Positions 8,780 through 17,635 of a DNA stretch of 64,000 nucleotides are shown here, one piece after another. A program made the position numbers and the translations under genes. Within the stretch, counting starts at the first letter, position 1. Each line of letters starts with the position of its first letter. Source of the DNA: Labilithrix sp. (GTDB lineage: Bacteria; Myxococcota_A; Polyangia; Polyangiales; Polyangiaceae); NCBI GenBank assembly GCA_019637105.1, contig JAHBWF010000017.1:16624-80623 (forward strand), read 5' to 3'. A model generated the notes under the pieces. That model did no database searches and was not told the origin of the DNA. It was given only the letters and a program-made list of their open reading frames with translations.

Positions 8780-9367
8780 ATGAACGGCCAGCTCTCCGCG
8801 CACACCCGCCGTACGTTCTCCCCGTCGCTCTTCCTCCTCGCCGCGGCGCTCTCTCTGGGAGGCGCGGCGTGCTCCGACGACGAGACCACCCCGTCCAGCA
8901 CGAGCGGCTCGAGCTCCGGGACGTCGGGCACGCCGGACGACTCGGGCAGCTCGGGGAGCTCCGGGAGCTCGGGCTCGTCCGGCAGCTCGGGCTCGTCCGG
9001 GACGACGAGCTCGAAGAACGACGTCGACCTCACGTTCACGGGCGACATCACCGTCACGTTGAAGGGGAAGGCCGGTACGTGCGGCGGCGTCTCCGGCGGC
9101 GCGTCGTTCCAGGTCCGCTCGGAGGAGCTCGGCGTCGATCCGCCGTTCGAGCTCTCCGTCGTGATCCTCGGCGAGGAGGACTGGGCCGAGCCCCCCACGG
9201 TGCTCAACGTCACGAGCGGCGACCGGGCGAGCTACGTATGGAACAAGACGGCGGGCACGGTCGTCGCGCAGCGCGATGGGTCGCGCGTGGAGTTCGACGT
9301 CGAGCTCGGCCGCGTCGCCGCCGCCGGCAGCGTCACGATCAAGGGCTCGATCGTCTGCAACGACTGA
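8780..9367 (+). CDS. Small lipoprotein with Ser-Ser-Gly repeat linker
   Basis: A predicted lipoprotein of 195 residues. The signal (FLLAAALSLGGAAC) ends in a lipobox Cys near residue 33. A linker of repeated Ser-Ser-Gly and Thr/Pro follows to about residue 77, then a compact beta-rich domain (VDLTFTGDITVTLKGKAGTC, later GSVTIKGSIVCND) with two Cys that could form one disulphide. The linker is encoded by an imperfect microsatellite (about 8900-9005), so its length may vary between strains. The function is unknown. It is monocistronic, and a minisatellite begins immediately after its stop codon. Confidence 0.7.
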   Translation: MNGQLSAHTRRTFSPSLFLLAAALSLGGAACSDDETTPSSTSGSSSGTSGTPDDSGSSGSSGSSGSSGSSGSSGTTSSKNDVDLTFTGDITVTLKGKAGTCGGVSGGASFQVRSEELGVDPPFELSVVILGEEDWAEPPTVLNVTSGDRASYVWNKTAGTVVAQRDGSRVEFDVELGRVAAAGSVTIKGSIVCND

Positions 9368-9541
9368 CGCGCGCCGACCGCGGGGCCCGCTGCAACGATG
9401 GACGTCGCTGTCCTCCGGGCCGCTGCAACGACGGACGCGCGCCGACCGCGAGCCCGCTGCAACGATGGACGTCGCTGTCCTCCGGGTCGCTGCAACGACG
9501 GACGCGCGCCGACCCGGCGCCCGCTGCAACGATGGACGTCT
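9368..9541. repeat. Tandem 67-bp minisatellite, about 2.5 copies
   Basis: The landmark ctgcaacgatggacgtc recurs at 9390, 9457 and 9523, giving a period of 66-67 bp. Each unit also holds a diverged inner copy, ctgcaacgacggacgcgcg (9423, 9490), so the array is a nested repeat. It fills the intergenic space between two small lipoprotein genes. All six frames across it are open only because of its GC content. Confidence 0.85.
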
Positions 9542-9659
9542 GCTGCCCGGGCCCGCGTGCTCCTTCCGGGCGCCGCGGTCCGTCGCCTGGCCGCGCGGAA
9601 GCGGCTCGTCGGCGACGACGTTTCCAGAGCGGCTGCGACAGGTGAGGTACGTTGGGTCG

Positions 9660-10082
9660 ATGGTCCCTCCGACGCGAAGCACGCGAAGCATGACGGTGGC
9701 GCTCGCGCTGATCGCGCTGGCGATCGGATGCGAAAGCGCGCCCCGGCCGCCGAGCGCGCCCGTCGTCCCCGCCGAATCGAGCGCCCGCGCCGGGGTCGCC
9801 CCCGCGTCGAGCGCGCCGACGTCCGATCCGGCGAGCTCCGCGGGAGGCGCGCCCGCCGCCGAGCGCTCGTGCGACGTCGGGCTGTGGGACGCCGACGCGC
9901 GGACCTGCGCGATCCCGCCTCGAGGCTCGAACGACGCCCCGGGAGGCTGGGCGGGCTGCACGCAAGCGAGCGCGCCTCAGGGCGGTCCGTGCTTCACCGG
10001 GACCCGCTGGGTCAAGGCGGACTGCGAGTGCGTCTGCGACGGCACGACGACGTGGAGCGAGGAAGCTCGCCGCTGCATGTGA
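9660..10082 (+). CDS. Small Cys-containing lipoprotein
   Basis: A lipoprotein of 140 residues. The ATG chosen at 9660 gives a proper signal sequence (MTVALALIALAIGC) with the lipobox Cys near residue 24; the longer upstream frame only reads through the minisatellite. After an Ala/Ser/Pro linker (to about residue 62) comes a Cys-rich region (CDVGLWDADARTCAIPP, then WAGCTQASAPQGGPC and CECVCDGTTTWSEEARRCM) with eight or nine Cys, suggestive of disulphide-bonded knots. Similar Cys patterns occur in other myxobacterial surface proteins. Function unknown. Confidence 0.65.
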   Translation: MVPPTRSTRSMTVALALIALAIGCESAPRPPSAPVVPAESSARAGVAPASSAPTSDPASSAGGAPAAERSCDVGLWDADARTCAIPPRGSNDAPGGWAGCTQASAPQGGPCFTGTRWVKADCECVCDGTTTWSEEARRCM

Positions 10083-10096
10083 GGGCGCCGGCGCCC
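10083..10096. terminator. Possible bidirectional hairpin between convergent genes
   Basis: The 14-bp palindrome gggcgccggcgccc sits in the 24-bp gap between the lipoprotein (plus) and MFS transporter (minus) stop codons. It has no T tract and almost no loop, so terminator function is only an inference from position. Confidence 0.3.
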
Positions 10097-10106
10097 CCGC
10101 GTCCCT

Positions 10107-11324
10107 TCACGGCGCGGATCGGTTCGCTCCTCCGCGACCCGCCGGCAGCACGCGGACGAGCATCGCGAGGGTCGCGGCCCCCGCGCCGAGGACGGCCACG
10201 CCGGAGAACCCCCACGCGGCGAAGACGCGGCTCGCGGCCGCGGAGCCGCCGGCCATCCCGAGGAACATCGAGCTCACGAGGACGGCGTTCGAGCGGCTCC
10301 GCGCCGTCGCGTCGAGCCCGTACACGATCGTCTGGTGGGAGATGAGGGACGCGTGGACGCCGAGATCGAACGCGATCGTGCCGGCGATCAGGACCGGCAG
10401 CGACGCGGGCGCGACCGCCATCGACGCGAACGAGGCGATCACGAGCGCGACGCCGCTCCGGATGACGCGCTCCGGTCCGCGCTTGTCGGCGATCGAGCCC
10501 GCGATCGGCGCGACGAGGGCGCCGGCGGCGCCCGCCAGGCCGAACGCCCCCGCGACGGTGCTCCCCATCCGGTGAGGCGGCTCCGCGAGGGCGAGCGCGA
10601 GCGTCGACCAGAACCCGCTGAACGCGACGGCGAGGAGCGCCTGCGCGAGCGCGGCGCGGCGGAGCGGCTCTGCGCGGAGGAGGCCGAGCGTCGAGCGGAG
10701 GAGCGCGCCGTAGGACGCGGTCGCGGTCGGGCGTAGCGTCGGCAGGCGGACGTGAGCGAGCGCCGTCACCGACGCGACCGCCGCCGCCGCGCCGAAGTAG
10801 ACCGCGCGCCAGCCGAGGTGCTCTCCGACGAACCCGCTCACGACGCGCGACAGGAGGATGCCGAGGAGCAGGCCCGTCATGGCGATCCCGACGATCCTCC
10901 CGCGGGCCGTCGGAGGCGCGAGCGCCGCCGCCGCCGGGACGAAGTCCTGGGCGGTCGTCGCGAGCAGACCGACGGCGAGGCTCGCCGCGGCGAGGAGCGT
11001 GATCGACGGCGCGAGCCCGGCGAGCGTCAGGGCGAGCGCGAGCGCCGCCCCTTTGACGACGATGACGCGCCGGAGATCGAACCGGTCTCCGAGGGGCGCG
11101 AAGAGGAAGATCCCGCTCGCGTAGCCGAGCTGCGTCGACGTAGGGAGCCACCCGACGGCGGCCGGCGTCGCCTCGAGGTCGCGCGCGATCGCGCCGAGGA
11201 TGGGCTGGTTGTAGTAGAGGCTCGCCGCCGAGAACCCCGCCCCGACCGCGAGGAGGGCGACGACGGACATCGGCGCGCCGGCCGGATCGGGGCGCGCCGC
11301 CGCGAGCGTCGAAGGCGACGTCAT
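10107..11324 (-). CDS. MFS transporter, DHA1-like efflux family
   Basis: This inner membrane protein of 405 residues has about twelve hydrophobic helices. The motif-A-like loop between helices 2 and 3 (LFAPLGDRFDLRRVIVVKG) and its pseudo-repeat in the second half (IAGSIADKRGPERVIRSG) define the major facilitator superfamily, and the opening LYYNQPILGAIARDL is typical of proton-driven drug or sugar exporters annotated as AraJ/YgaY-like. The start was placed at the ATG giving MTSPSTLAAARPDP; upstream codons run through non-membrane, low-quality sequence. It stands alone. The substrate cannot be inferred. Confidence 0.85.
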   Translation of the reverse strand: MTSPSTLAAARPDPAGAPMSVVALLAVGAGFSAASLYYNQPILGAIARDLEATPAAVGWLPTSTQLGYASGIFLFAPLGDRFDLRRVIVVKGAALALALTLAGLAPSITLLAAASLAVGLLATTAQDFVPAAAALAPPTARGRIVGIAMTGLLLGILLSRVVSGFVGEHLGWRAVYFGAAAAVASVTALAHVRLPTLRPTATASYGALLRSTLGLLRAEPLRRAALAQALLAVAFSGFWSTLALALAEPPHRMGSTVAGAFGLAGAAGALVAPIAGSIADKRGPERVIRSGVALVIASFASMAVAPASLPVLIAGTIAFDLGVHASLISHQTIVYGLDATARSRSNAVLVSSMFLGMAGGSAAASRVFAAWGFSGVAVLGAGAATLAMLVRVLPAGRGGANRSAP

Positions 11325-11552
11325 GCGCGCGATGATGACAGCGACCGACGGAGCGCGGAAGGAGCATGAAGCTCCGCCTCCCGCCTGCGCGAGCCGGCCC
11401 GCCCGTCCGCGATCGCCCCGAAGACGATCGCCGGACCCACCGACCGCGACCATGCCCTGCGCGACGACCTCGCCGAGCCGCGGAGTCGCTCGTTCGGGGG
11501 CGCGAGCGACTCGAGGGCAGCGCGCGTCGTCGCGGGCTTGCGGCCCGCGCCG

Positions 11553-11595
11553 CAACCGATACGGTTGGGAGCGTGGGGAACGTTCAACCGTATCG
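11553..11595. promoter_or_regulatory. Perfect 11-bp inverted repeat around a candidate start codon
   Basis: The arm cgatacggttg (11557-11567) is matched by its exact reverse complement caaccgtatcg (11585-11595) across 17 nt. The left arm also forms its own small dyad, caaccg then ata then cggttg (11553-11567). The GTG at 11573 lies inside the loop and the GTG at 11597 lies just after the right arm. It could be an operator or an mRNA hairpin controlling translation of the membrane protein downstream. Confidence 0.5.
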
Positions 11596-12931
11596 CGTGT
11601 CGGCGCGTGAGCCGCGAACGCGCGACGTCGTCCCCAGGATCGTCGCGATCGGGCTCTCGGTGGCGGCCTGGGGGTTCGCGCTCGGGGCGGTCACGTGGGT
11701 CCTCGCCCGCGCCGTCATGCTCTTCGCGGAGACGCCGCGCGCCCCGCAGTACGTCGAGCTGATCTACGCGTGGACGATCGACGCCGCGATCCTGTCGGCC
11801 GCTGCGCTGTGTGCTTGGCGGCCGCTCCCGGGCACCCGCTCCCACGTCTTCGCGCGCCTCGCGGTCGTCGGATGGCTCGTCGGGGTCGTCGCGGAGCAGT
11901 GGCCGCGACACGTGGTGATGCGCTACGACCCCTGCGGGCGCGTCGTCGGCCACGCGATGGATCCGCCAGGGGTGCTCGTGGCGGCATCGATCGGTCGCCT
12001 GCTCCTCTTCCTCTCGCTCGCCGGCATCGCCCTCGCGTCGGGTCGGCGGTTCGCGCTGCCACGCTGGACGCCGGTCGTCGCGGCGGGGCTGGGCGCGAGC
12101 CTGACCGAGGTGAACCTCGACCAGGTCCTGGGCGGGGGCCGAGCCGGCCCGGATCCCATCCGGTTCCCCCTGTACGCGCTCTCGATCACCGAGCTCCTCA
12201 TGCTCGTCGCGTTCTCCGCGGCGTTCGCGGCGGCGGCTCGTGCCGCGCGGCGGCGGCCGTTCCTGGACGAAGAGGTGGCGCTCTGGACCCCTTCGGCGAG
12301 CACGTCCGAGCCCCGCGCGTACGCATACTGGCGCGCGTCGATCGGCGCGGTGCTCGCGTGCTTGTTCGCCCTGACGAGCTTCGCAGGAGAGGGGCTCGCC
12401 TGCATCCCGTCGTTGGGGGGATGGGTCTCGATCCGGCCGATCGCGTTGGGGCTGGCGCTCGTGGCGTTCCCCGTGTTCGTCGAGCGCGCGCGCCGCCGAC
12501 ACGCAGAAGCGAGCTCGTTCTCGCTGACGCTCGGCGCCGGGGCCGCCGCGCTCTGCGGAGCGGCCGCGGCGTTTCGCATCTCCGTGGACGGGCTGGTCGT
12601 CTTTCGCGTGCTCGGCGTGGTGACCACGGCGTTCACGCTCGCCGGGATCGCGCTCCTGTTGCCGAACCTCCCCGCGCGCGCGGACGTCGTCGCGAAGGTG
12701 AAAGGCGCGCTCTACGCAGGCGCCGCGCTCCTCGTCTTCGCGGTCGGAGCCGAGCTGGGGATCGCGGCCTCGTCGACGAGTGCGCTCACGACGACCAGGT
12801 CGTGGATCCGGGCCGACACGCTCGTCCTCCTCGCGGCCGTCGTCTTCGTGACGATCGCGGTCCACCTCGCACGCCCGATCGAGCGCGAAGCCCTGCTCGC
12901 GGAGGCGCGCGCGCGGCGGGCGTCGGAGTAG
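11573..12931 (+). CDS. Polytopic membrane protein of unknown function
   Basis: An integral membrane protein of about 452 residues with roughly eleven or twelve hydrophobic segments, such as IVAIGLSVAAWGFALGAVTW, LLLFLSLAGIALASG, LLMLVAFSAAFAAAA and ALVAFPVFVERA. No transporter or enzyme motif was recognised. A charged cytoplasmic tail (PIEREALLAEARARRASE) ends it. Two GTG codons compete as start (11573 and 11597); the first has a GGGAG only one base upstream and lies within the loop of the inverted repeat, while the second has no clear ribosome site, so the start is uncertain. It converges on the catalase gene. Confidence 0.6.
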   Translation: MGNVQPYRVSAREPRTRDVVPRIVAIGLSVAAWGFALGAVTWVLARAVMLFAETPRAPQYVELIYAWTIDAAILSAAALCAWRPLPGTRSHVFARLAVVGWLVGVVAEQWPRHVVMRYDPCGRVVGHAMDPPGVLVAASIGRLLLFLSLAGIALASGRRFALPRWTPVVAAGLGASLTEVNLDQVLGGGRAGPDPIRFPLYALSITELLMLVAFSAAFAAAARAARRRPFLDEEVALWTPSASTSEPRAYAYWRASIGAVLACLFALTSFAGEGLACIPSLGGWVSIRPIALGLALVAFPVFVERARRRHAEASSFSLTLGAGAAALCGAAAAFRISVDGLVVFRVLGVVTTAFTLAGIALLLPNLPARADVVAKVKGALYAGAALLVFAVGAELGIAASSTSALTTTRSWIRADTLVLLAAVVFVTIAVHLARPIEREALLAEARARRASE

Positions 12932-12975
12932 GCCGGACGCAGGGCCTGCGAGGGGCCGGCGCGCTCGACGGGGCG

Positions 12976-15084
12976 CTACGAGCCGCTCGCCGTGCGCGAC
13001 CAGAAGCGGTGGCGGGCGACCGCCTCGACGAAGGCGGTCGGGAACGTCGCCGTCTGCGAATCGCGCGCGAGGACGACGCCGGGCAGGCTCGCCTCCGGTC
13101 CGGCGGCGCCGGGACGGACGTCCTCGGCGATCGCCGCGAGGACGAGCTCCGCTCCCTCGCCGGTTCCGCCGATGGGCTTGGCGTGCCCGAACGCCTCCCG
13201 GATGAACGTCCGCGCGTCGGCGCGGGCGCGAAGCGCCTCGACGCTCTTCGCGCCGCCGGGGACGTAGACGGCGTCCCAGAGCACCGAGGACGTGTTGAAC
13301 AACGTCTTGGTCGCCTCCCTCGAGCCCACCGGTCCGAGCGCCGTCGACACGATCTCGGGCCGCGCGCCGCCGTTCGAGAGCGCCGCGAAGACGGCGTCGA
13401 CCTGTCCGTCGTCGACGCCCGGCGCCGCGAGCACGGCGACGCGTCGGCCGCGGACGCTCCCCTTCGTCGACGACTCCATGCTCAGCGCGGGCGACGTCAG
13501 CTTCGGCGGCGTCGGGGCGCCCTTCGCCGCGAGGCGCACGCCGACGGCGCTCGCGACGCTCGCGGCCAGCTCGGCGTCGACGTTCGCGAGGATCTCGTTC
13601 ACGTACCGCTCGCGGACCTCACGGCGGACGACCTTCGAGAGCTCGAAGCTGTACGCCGAGACGATGTGCTCCTTCTCCGGAGCCGACATGCTGTGGAAGA
13701 ACATCGCCGCCTGGGTGAAGTGATCGGCGAAGCTCGGCGAGCGCTCGCGCGTCTTCTTCCCTTCGACCACCTCGGGGAAGTCCACGTACCCGCCCGTCTT
13801 CGCCAGGAACGGACAGCCCCCGCCGAGCGAGTTGGGGAAGTAGTTGGCCACGGTGACGGGGACCTGTTGGTTGCCGAAGCCGTCTTGCTGGTGGTTGTGC
13901 ACGGGCGCGAGCGGCCGATTGATCGGGAGCTGCGCGTGGTTCGGTCCGCCGAGCCGCGTAAGCTGCGTGTCGAGGTAAGAGAAGAGGCGCGCGGTCATCA
14001 TCGGATCGTCGGTGAAGCCGATCCCGGGGACGACGTTCTGGACGCAGAACGCGACCTGCTCCGTCTCGGCGAAGAAGTTGTCGGGGTTCCGATCGAGGGT
14101 CATCCGCCCGACGCGCCGAACCGGCGCGATCTCCTCGGGCACGATCTTCGTCACGTCCAGCAGATCGACGCCGATGTCCGCCGCTGTCTGCTCGTCGACG
14201 AGCTGGACGCCGAGGTCGTACTCGAAGAAGAGGCCCGCTTCGATCGACTCCCACAGGTCGCGGCGGTTGAAGTCGGCGTCCTTGCCGGCGATCTTCTGCG
14301 CCTCGTCCCACGCGAGCGAGTGCACTCCGAGCACGGGCTTCCAGTGGAACTTGACGAGGTGCGACCGGCCCTTCGCGTCGATCAAGCGGAACGTATGGAC
14401 GCCGAAGCCTTCCATGTTCGCGAAGCTTCGCGGGATGGCGCGGTCGGACATCAACCACATCACCATGTGGGCCGACTCGGGGACGAGGCCGCAGAAGTCC
14501 CAGAACGAGTCGTGCGCGGAGGCGCCTCCGGGCATCTCGTGCTGCGGCTCGGGCTTCACGGCGTGGACGAAGTCGGGGAACTTGATGCCGTCCTGGACGA
14601 AGAAGACGGGCATGTTGTTGCCCACGAGATCGAAGTTCCCCTGCCGCGTGTAGAACTTCGTCGCGAAGCCGCGGACGTCGCGGACCGTGTCGGCCGAGCC
14701 GCGCGCTCCTTGCACGGTGGAGAAGCGGACGAAGACGGGCGTCTCGAGCGAGGTGTCGCAGAAGAGCTCCGCCGTCGTCAGGTCCGAGAGCGACTCGTGG
14801 AGCCTGAAGACGCCGTGCGCCCCCGACCCACGCGCGTGGACGACGCGCTCCGGGATGCGCTCGTGATCGAACCGGGTGACCTTCTCGCGCAGGTGGAAGT
14901 CCTCGAGCAGCGTCGGGCCTCGCGCGCCGACCTTGAGCGAGTCGTCGGTGTGCGGGATCGGCACGCCTTGATCGGTCGTCAGCGTGGCGCGGTCGCATCG
15001 CTTGCGGCTCTTCTCGAGGTCTTCGTCCTTGCTCAGGCGCGCCGTCTCGGGCCGGCGCGCGTTGTGGCCGCGCTTCGTCGTCAT
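12976..15084 (-). CDS. katE: Large-subunit monofunctional catalase (HPII type)
   Basis: This haem catalase of 702 residues breaks hydrogen peroxide into water and oxygen in the cytoplasm. The catalytic His lies in RVVHARGSGAHGVF, the distal Asn in NFDLVGNNMPVFF and the haem-ligand Tyr in RLFSYLDTQLTRLGGPNH. The catalase core spans about residues 30-520. The C-terminal 180 residues form the extra DJ-1/class I glutaminase-like domain typical of large catalases (RRVAVLAAPGVDDGQVDAVF through KPIGGTGEGAEL). The ATG is preceded by GGAGG at good spacing, so the start is well supported; the longer frame upstream is a shadow. No regulator is adjacent. A second, unrelated catalase (KatG) lies at 39-41 kb. 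Confidence 0.95.
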   Translation of the reverse strand: MTTKRGHNARRPETARLSKDEDLEKSRKRCDRATLTTDQGVPIPHTDDSLKVGARGPTLLEDFHLREKVTRFDHERIPERVVHARGSGAHGVFRLHESLSDLTTAELFCDTSLETPVFVRFSTVQGARGSADTVRDVRGFATKFYTRQGNFDLVGNNMPVFFVQDGIKFPDFVHAVKPEPQHEMPGGASAHDSFWDFCGLVPESAHMVMWLMSDRAIPRSFANMEGFGVHTFRLIDAKGRSHLVKFHWKPVLGVHSLAWDEAQKIAGKDADFNRRDLWESIEAGLFFEYDLGVQLVDEQTAADIGVDLLDVTKIVPEEIAPVRRVGRMTLDRNPDNFFAETEQVAFCVQNVVPGIGFTDDPMMTARLFSYLDTQLTRLGGPNHAQLPINRPLAPVHNHQQDGFGNQQVPVTVANYFPNSLGGGCPFLAKTGGYVDFPEVVEGKKTRERSPSFADHFTQAAMFFHSMSAPEKEHIVSAYSFELSKVVRREVRERYVNEILANVDAELAASVASAVGVRLAAKGAPTPPKLTSPALSMESSTKGSVRGRRVAVLAAPGVDDGQVDAVFAALSNGGARPEIVSTALGPVGSREATKTLFNTSSVLWDAVYVPGGAKSVEALRARADARTFIREAFGHAKPIGGTGEGAELVLAAIAEDVRPGAAGPEASLPGVVLARDSQTATFPTAFVEAVARHRFWSRTASGS

Positions 15085-15480
15085 CGTCCGCCTCCTGTCC
15101 GCCTCTCCGACCGCGCGGCAAGACCGGCGCCACGCCGAGCGAGCGCCGGCGGGCCTCGATCCCGCGATCGGACGTGAGGCACTCCGGTACGGCGCGCGGT
15201 GGACCGGCGCGCGCGGGCCTCGGTGGACGCGGGCGAGCTGGGGCATGGGCGAGCTTGCCCTCCTCACGAGCGGTCGCGTTCGCGCGCCGGCCGAGCGCCG
15301 CGCGGCGTCCCGGCTCGCGCGGCTCGCGACCGGCCGCGCTCGAGCGTCACGGCGGAGCGGCCTCGTCCACGGGCAGGGCCGGCGCCTCGCTCGACGGAGG
15401 GCGAGGCTCGGCGCGCGGTGGACCGGCGCGCGCGGGCGAGACGCTCTTCGATTTCGAGCCGGACGCGCGGCGCCGTACGC
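15085..15480. other. Intergenic 396 bp with a 29-bp direct repeat
   Basis: No credible gene was found. Two identical 29-bp copies lie at 15190-15218 and 15409-15437, each containing ggcgcgcggtggaccggcgc. The stretch lies between the catalase start and the histidine kinase stop, so it should contain the catalase promoter at its left end, but no clear -10/-35 pair is visible. Confidence 0.5.
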
Positions 15481-16860
15481 TCACTCGGCGGGCGCGGCGG
15501 CGGGCGGCGCGGCGGCGGGCGGCGCGCTGGGGAGGTCGACGAGGAAACGGCTCCCGCCGCCGGCGCGAGGCTGCACGCTGACGTGCCCGTCGTAGGCCTC
15601 CACGAGGCGCTTCACGGTGGCCAGGCCGAGCCCGAGCCCCGGTCGACGGGCGCTCGCGCCCGCGCGGACGAAGGGCTCGAAGATCGCCGACTCCATCCCC
15701 TGCGGGACTCCGGGGCCGGTGTCCTCCACCTCGATCCGGACTCGCCCGTGGCGCTCCGTCGCGCGCACGCAGACGCGACGCTCCGGCGTCGAAGCGTCGA
15801 CGACGAACTTGATGGCGTTGCGCAGCAGGTTCCCGAGGATGCTCGACAGCGGGCCGGCCGGACACGCGACCGCGATGGGGGGAGCGGGCTCCACGACGAG
15901 CTCGGTGTCCGCCTCGGCGGCGTCGGCGGTGAAGTCCACGACGACGTCGGCGAGCACCTCGGACACGACGGCACGAGCGTCGCGCTCGGGCCGTCCCCCC
16001 GCGCGCGCGAAGACGAGCAGCCCTTCGATGATGCGGTCCATCCTCGAGGCGGCCTCCGCCGACTTCACGAGCTCCGCGCGCACGTCGCCGTGGGCCTTGA
16101 ACCGCTCGGCGCCGTACTGGAGCCGAAGCGAGAGGGCGTTGAGCGGGTTCTTGAGGTCGTGGGCGACGCGCGCGGCGAAGAGCTCGAGCTCCTCGGCGCG
16201 CTGCTCCGCGAGCCGGTTGCGATCGTCGGCGAGGCGAGCGTGCTGGCGGGCGGCCTGGACGGCGAGGCCCATGAGGACGAGCGCGAAGCCGGCGGCGACC
16301 GCGTCGAACGTCGGCGTGAGCCGCCGGATGCGCTCGTCGGTCTGGGCGATGCGCTCGCTCTCGGCCTCGGTGCGCGCGATGTTCACGTCGATCAGCTGCT
16401 CGATGGCGCCGTCGGCCCGCCTGACGATCGTGAGCGCCGACTCCTCCTCTGCGCCGGTCGGCGCCCCGCCTTCGAGGAGCGTCACCCACCGTTCGACGGC
16501 GCTCTCGGCGTCCTCGAGAGCGTCCTCGACGTCGGCCGCGAGCCGCTCCTCTCCGGGAGACGTCGGCAGGTCGCGCAGGCTCTCGAGCTGGCGCTCGAGC
16601 GCGGCGCGGGCGTCGGCGAACGTCGCCCGATCGAAGCTCTCCCCCGGCTCGGCCGGCCCCACGACCATCGCCATCCGGTGAAGGTTTCCCCGCATCGCGG
16701 AGAGGAGACGGTTGCGCCGGCCGATGTTCTCGATCTGCTCGGCGTGTCCGTGGAGATCGCGCACGACCGACACGCTGAGCAAGTGCGCGGCGAGGAAGCC
16801 GACGATGATGAGCGGCACGACGATGGACAGCCAGCTCGCCGGCGAACGGGGCGCGCGCAC
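15481..16860 (-). CDS. Orphan sensor histidine kinase
   Basis: A membrane histidine kinase of 459 residues. Helix 1 (SIVVPLIIVGFLAAHLLSVS) and helix 2 (FDAVAAGFALVLMGLAVQAA) flank a helical periplasmic sensor of about 165 residues with many Glu/Arg heptads. The cytoplasmic part has the phospho-acceptor H-box (AARVAHDLKNPLNAL), an N-box (ILGNLLRNAIKFV), G1 (VEDTGPGVPQG) and G2 (RPGLGLGLATVKRLV), all intact. The GTG at 16860 has AAGGA eight bases upstream and gives a normal N-terminus; the much longer open frame extends into the minisatellite and is not coding. The C-terminus ends in a Pro/Ala repeat (APPAAAPPAAAPAE). No response regulator is adjacent. Confidence 0.88.
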   Translation of the reverse strand: MRAPRSPASWLSIVVPLIIVGFLAAHLLSVSVVRDLHGHAEQIENIGRRNRLLSAMRGNLHRMAMVVGPAEPGESFDRATFADARAALERQLESLRDLPTSPGEERLAADVEDALEDAESAVERWVTLLEGGAPTGAEEESALTIVRRADGAIEQLIDVNIARTEAESERIAQTDERIRRLTPTFDAVAAGFALVLMGLAVQAARQHARLADDRNRLAEQRAEELELFAARVAHDLKNPLNALSLRLQYGAERFKAHGDVRAELVKSAEAASRMDRIIEGLLVFARAGGRPERDARAVVSEVLADVVVDFTADAAEADTELVVEPAPPIAVACPAGPLSSILGNLLRNAIKFVVDASTPERRVCVRATERHGRVRIEVEDTGPGVPQGMESAIFEPFVRAGASARRPGLGLGLATVKRLVEAYDGHVSVQPRAGGGSRFLVDLPSAPPAAAPPAAAPAE

Positions 16861-17083
16861 CGCGGGATCCTTGCGCAGCGCTCGCGAAGTGACAAGCGCG
16901 GCCGCCGGCGCGGTCGTGTTCGCGATCCGAGCCGAAGCGCCGCACGCTCGACGTGTCGGCACCTCGCTTCCCGTTCGCGGCCCGAGCGTGCGCCCGTTCA
17001 CCTTGCTCGGGGCGGCGGACACCTTCTCGCTGCGCTTGGCGCGCCGCCTGCGCTCGAACGCGAGCGCGTCCGTTCGCGCGCTC

Positions 17084-17213
17084 GCGCGTTTGCGCTTGGC
17101 GTGTGGCAATCGCTTCGGGTCGCGCCTCGACGCGAGCTCGTCCGTCGCGCGTTTGCGCTTGGCGTGTGGCCATCGCTTCGGGTCGCGCCTCGACGCGAGC
17201 TCGTCCGTCGCGC
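17084..17213. repeat. Tandem 63-bp duplication
   Basis: Two nearly identical 63-bp copies start at 17084 and 17147 (landmark gcgcgtttgcgcttggcg); they differ at one visible position (caa versus cca in the tggcaatcgc stretch). They belong to the repeat-filled gap upstream of the histidine kinase. Confidence 0.85.
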
Positions 17214-17270
17214 CGTCCCGCGCACTCACGGGCCGTCGAGATCGCGCCGTCGCGCGAATCGAGGTCGCGC

Positions 17271-17463
17271 GAGGCGCGAGCGCGTCCGTCGATGTCGCGC
17301 GAGGCGCGAGCGCGTCCGTCGATGTCGCGCGAGGCGCGAGCGCGTCCGTCGATGTCGCGCGAGGCGCGAGCGCGTCCGTCGGGCGTCGCGCGAGCGCGTC
17401 CGTCGGGCGTCGCGCGAGCGCGTCCGTCGGGCGTCGCGCGAGCGCGTCCGTCGGGCGTCGCGT
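17271..17463. repeat. Composite minisatellite: four 30-bp units then 24-bp units
   Basis: Four 30-bp units start at 17271, 17301, 17331 and 17361, each built from gaggcgcgag, cgcgtccgtc and gatgtcgcgc. They pass into 24-bp units at 17381, 17405, 17429 and a partial one at 17453, each reading gggcgtcgcg then cgagcgcgtccgtc. The shared core is gcgagcgcgtccgtc, which also appears alone near 17526. Periods are multiples of three, so the array is open in all frames, but the resulting Arg/Ala-rich peptides look like by-products. The whole gap 16861-17635 holds no recognisable gene. Confidence 0.9.
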
Positions 17464-17635
17464 CGTCGACCGTCGCGCGCTCGCACCTCGCGTGTGGCCA
17501 TCGCCTAGGGTCGGGCGTTGCTTCCGAGCGCGTCCGTCGGGCGTCGCGCGCCCTCGACCGCGAGCACGTTCGCACCTCGTCGAGCGCGTCGCGTCGTCGA
17601 GCGCCGCGTCGCGCGACCGACGAGGAGAGACGCGC

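Noticed and set aside
10083-10106. Riboswitch or RNA gene in the gap between convergent genes.
   Set aside because: Only 24 bp long; a simple palindrome explains it.
12976-15267. Longer catalase starting at 15267.
   Set aside because: The extra 61 codons are Arg-rich with no catalase similarity, and the ATG at 15084 has a strong ribosome site.
17271-17463. Possible CRISPR array (regular 30-bp units).
   Set aside because: Units are directly adjacent without unique spacers and no cas genes are near; it is a tandem repeat.
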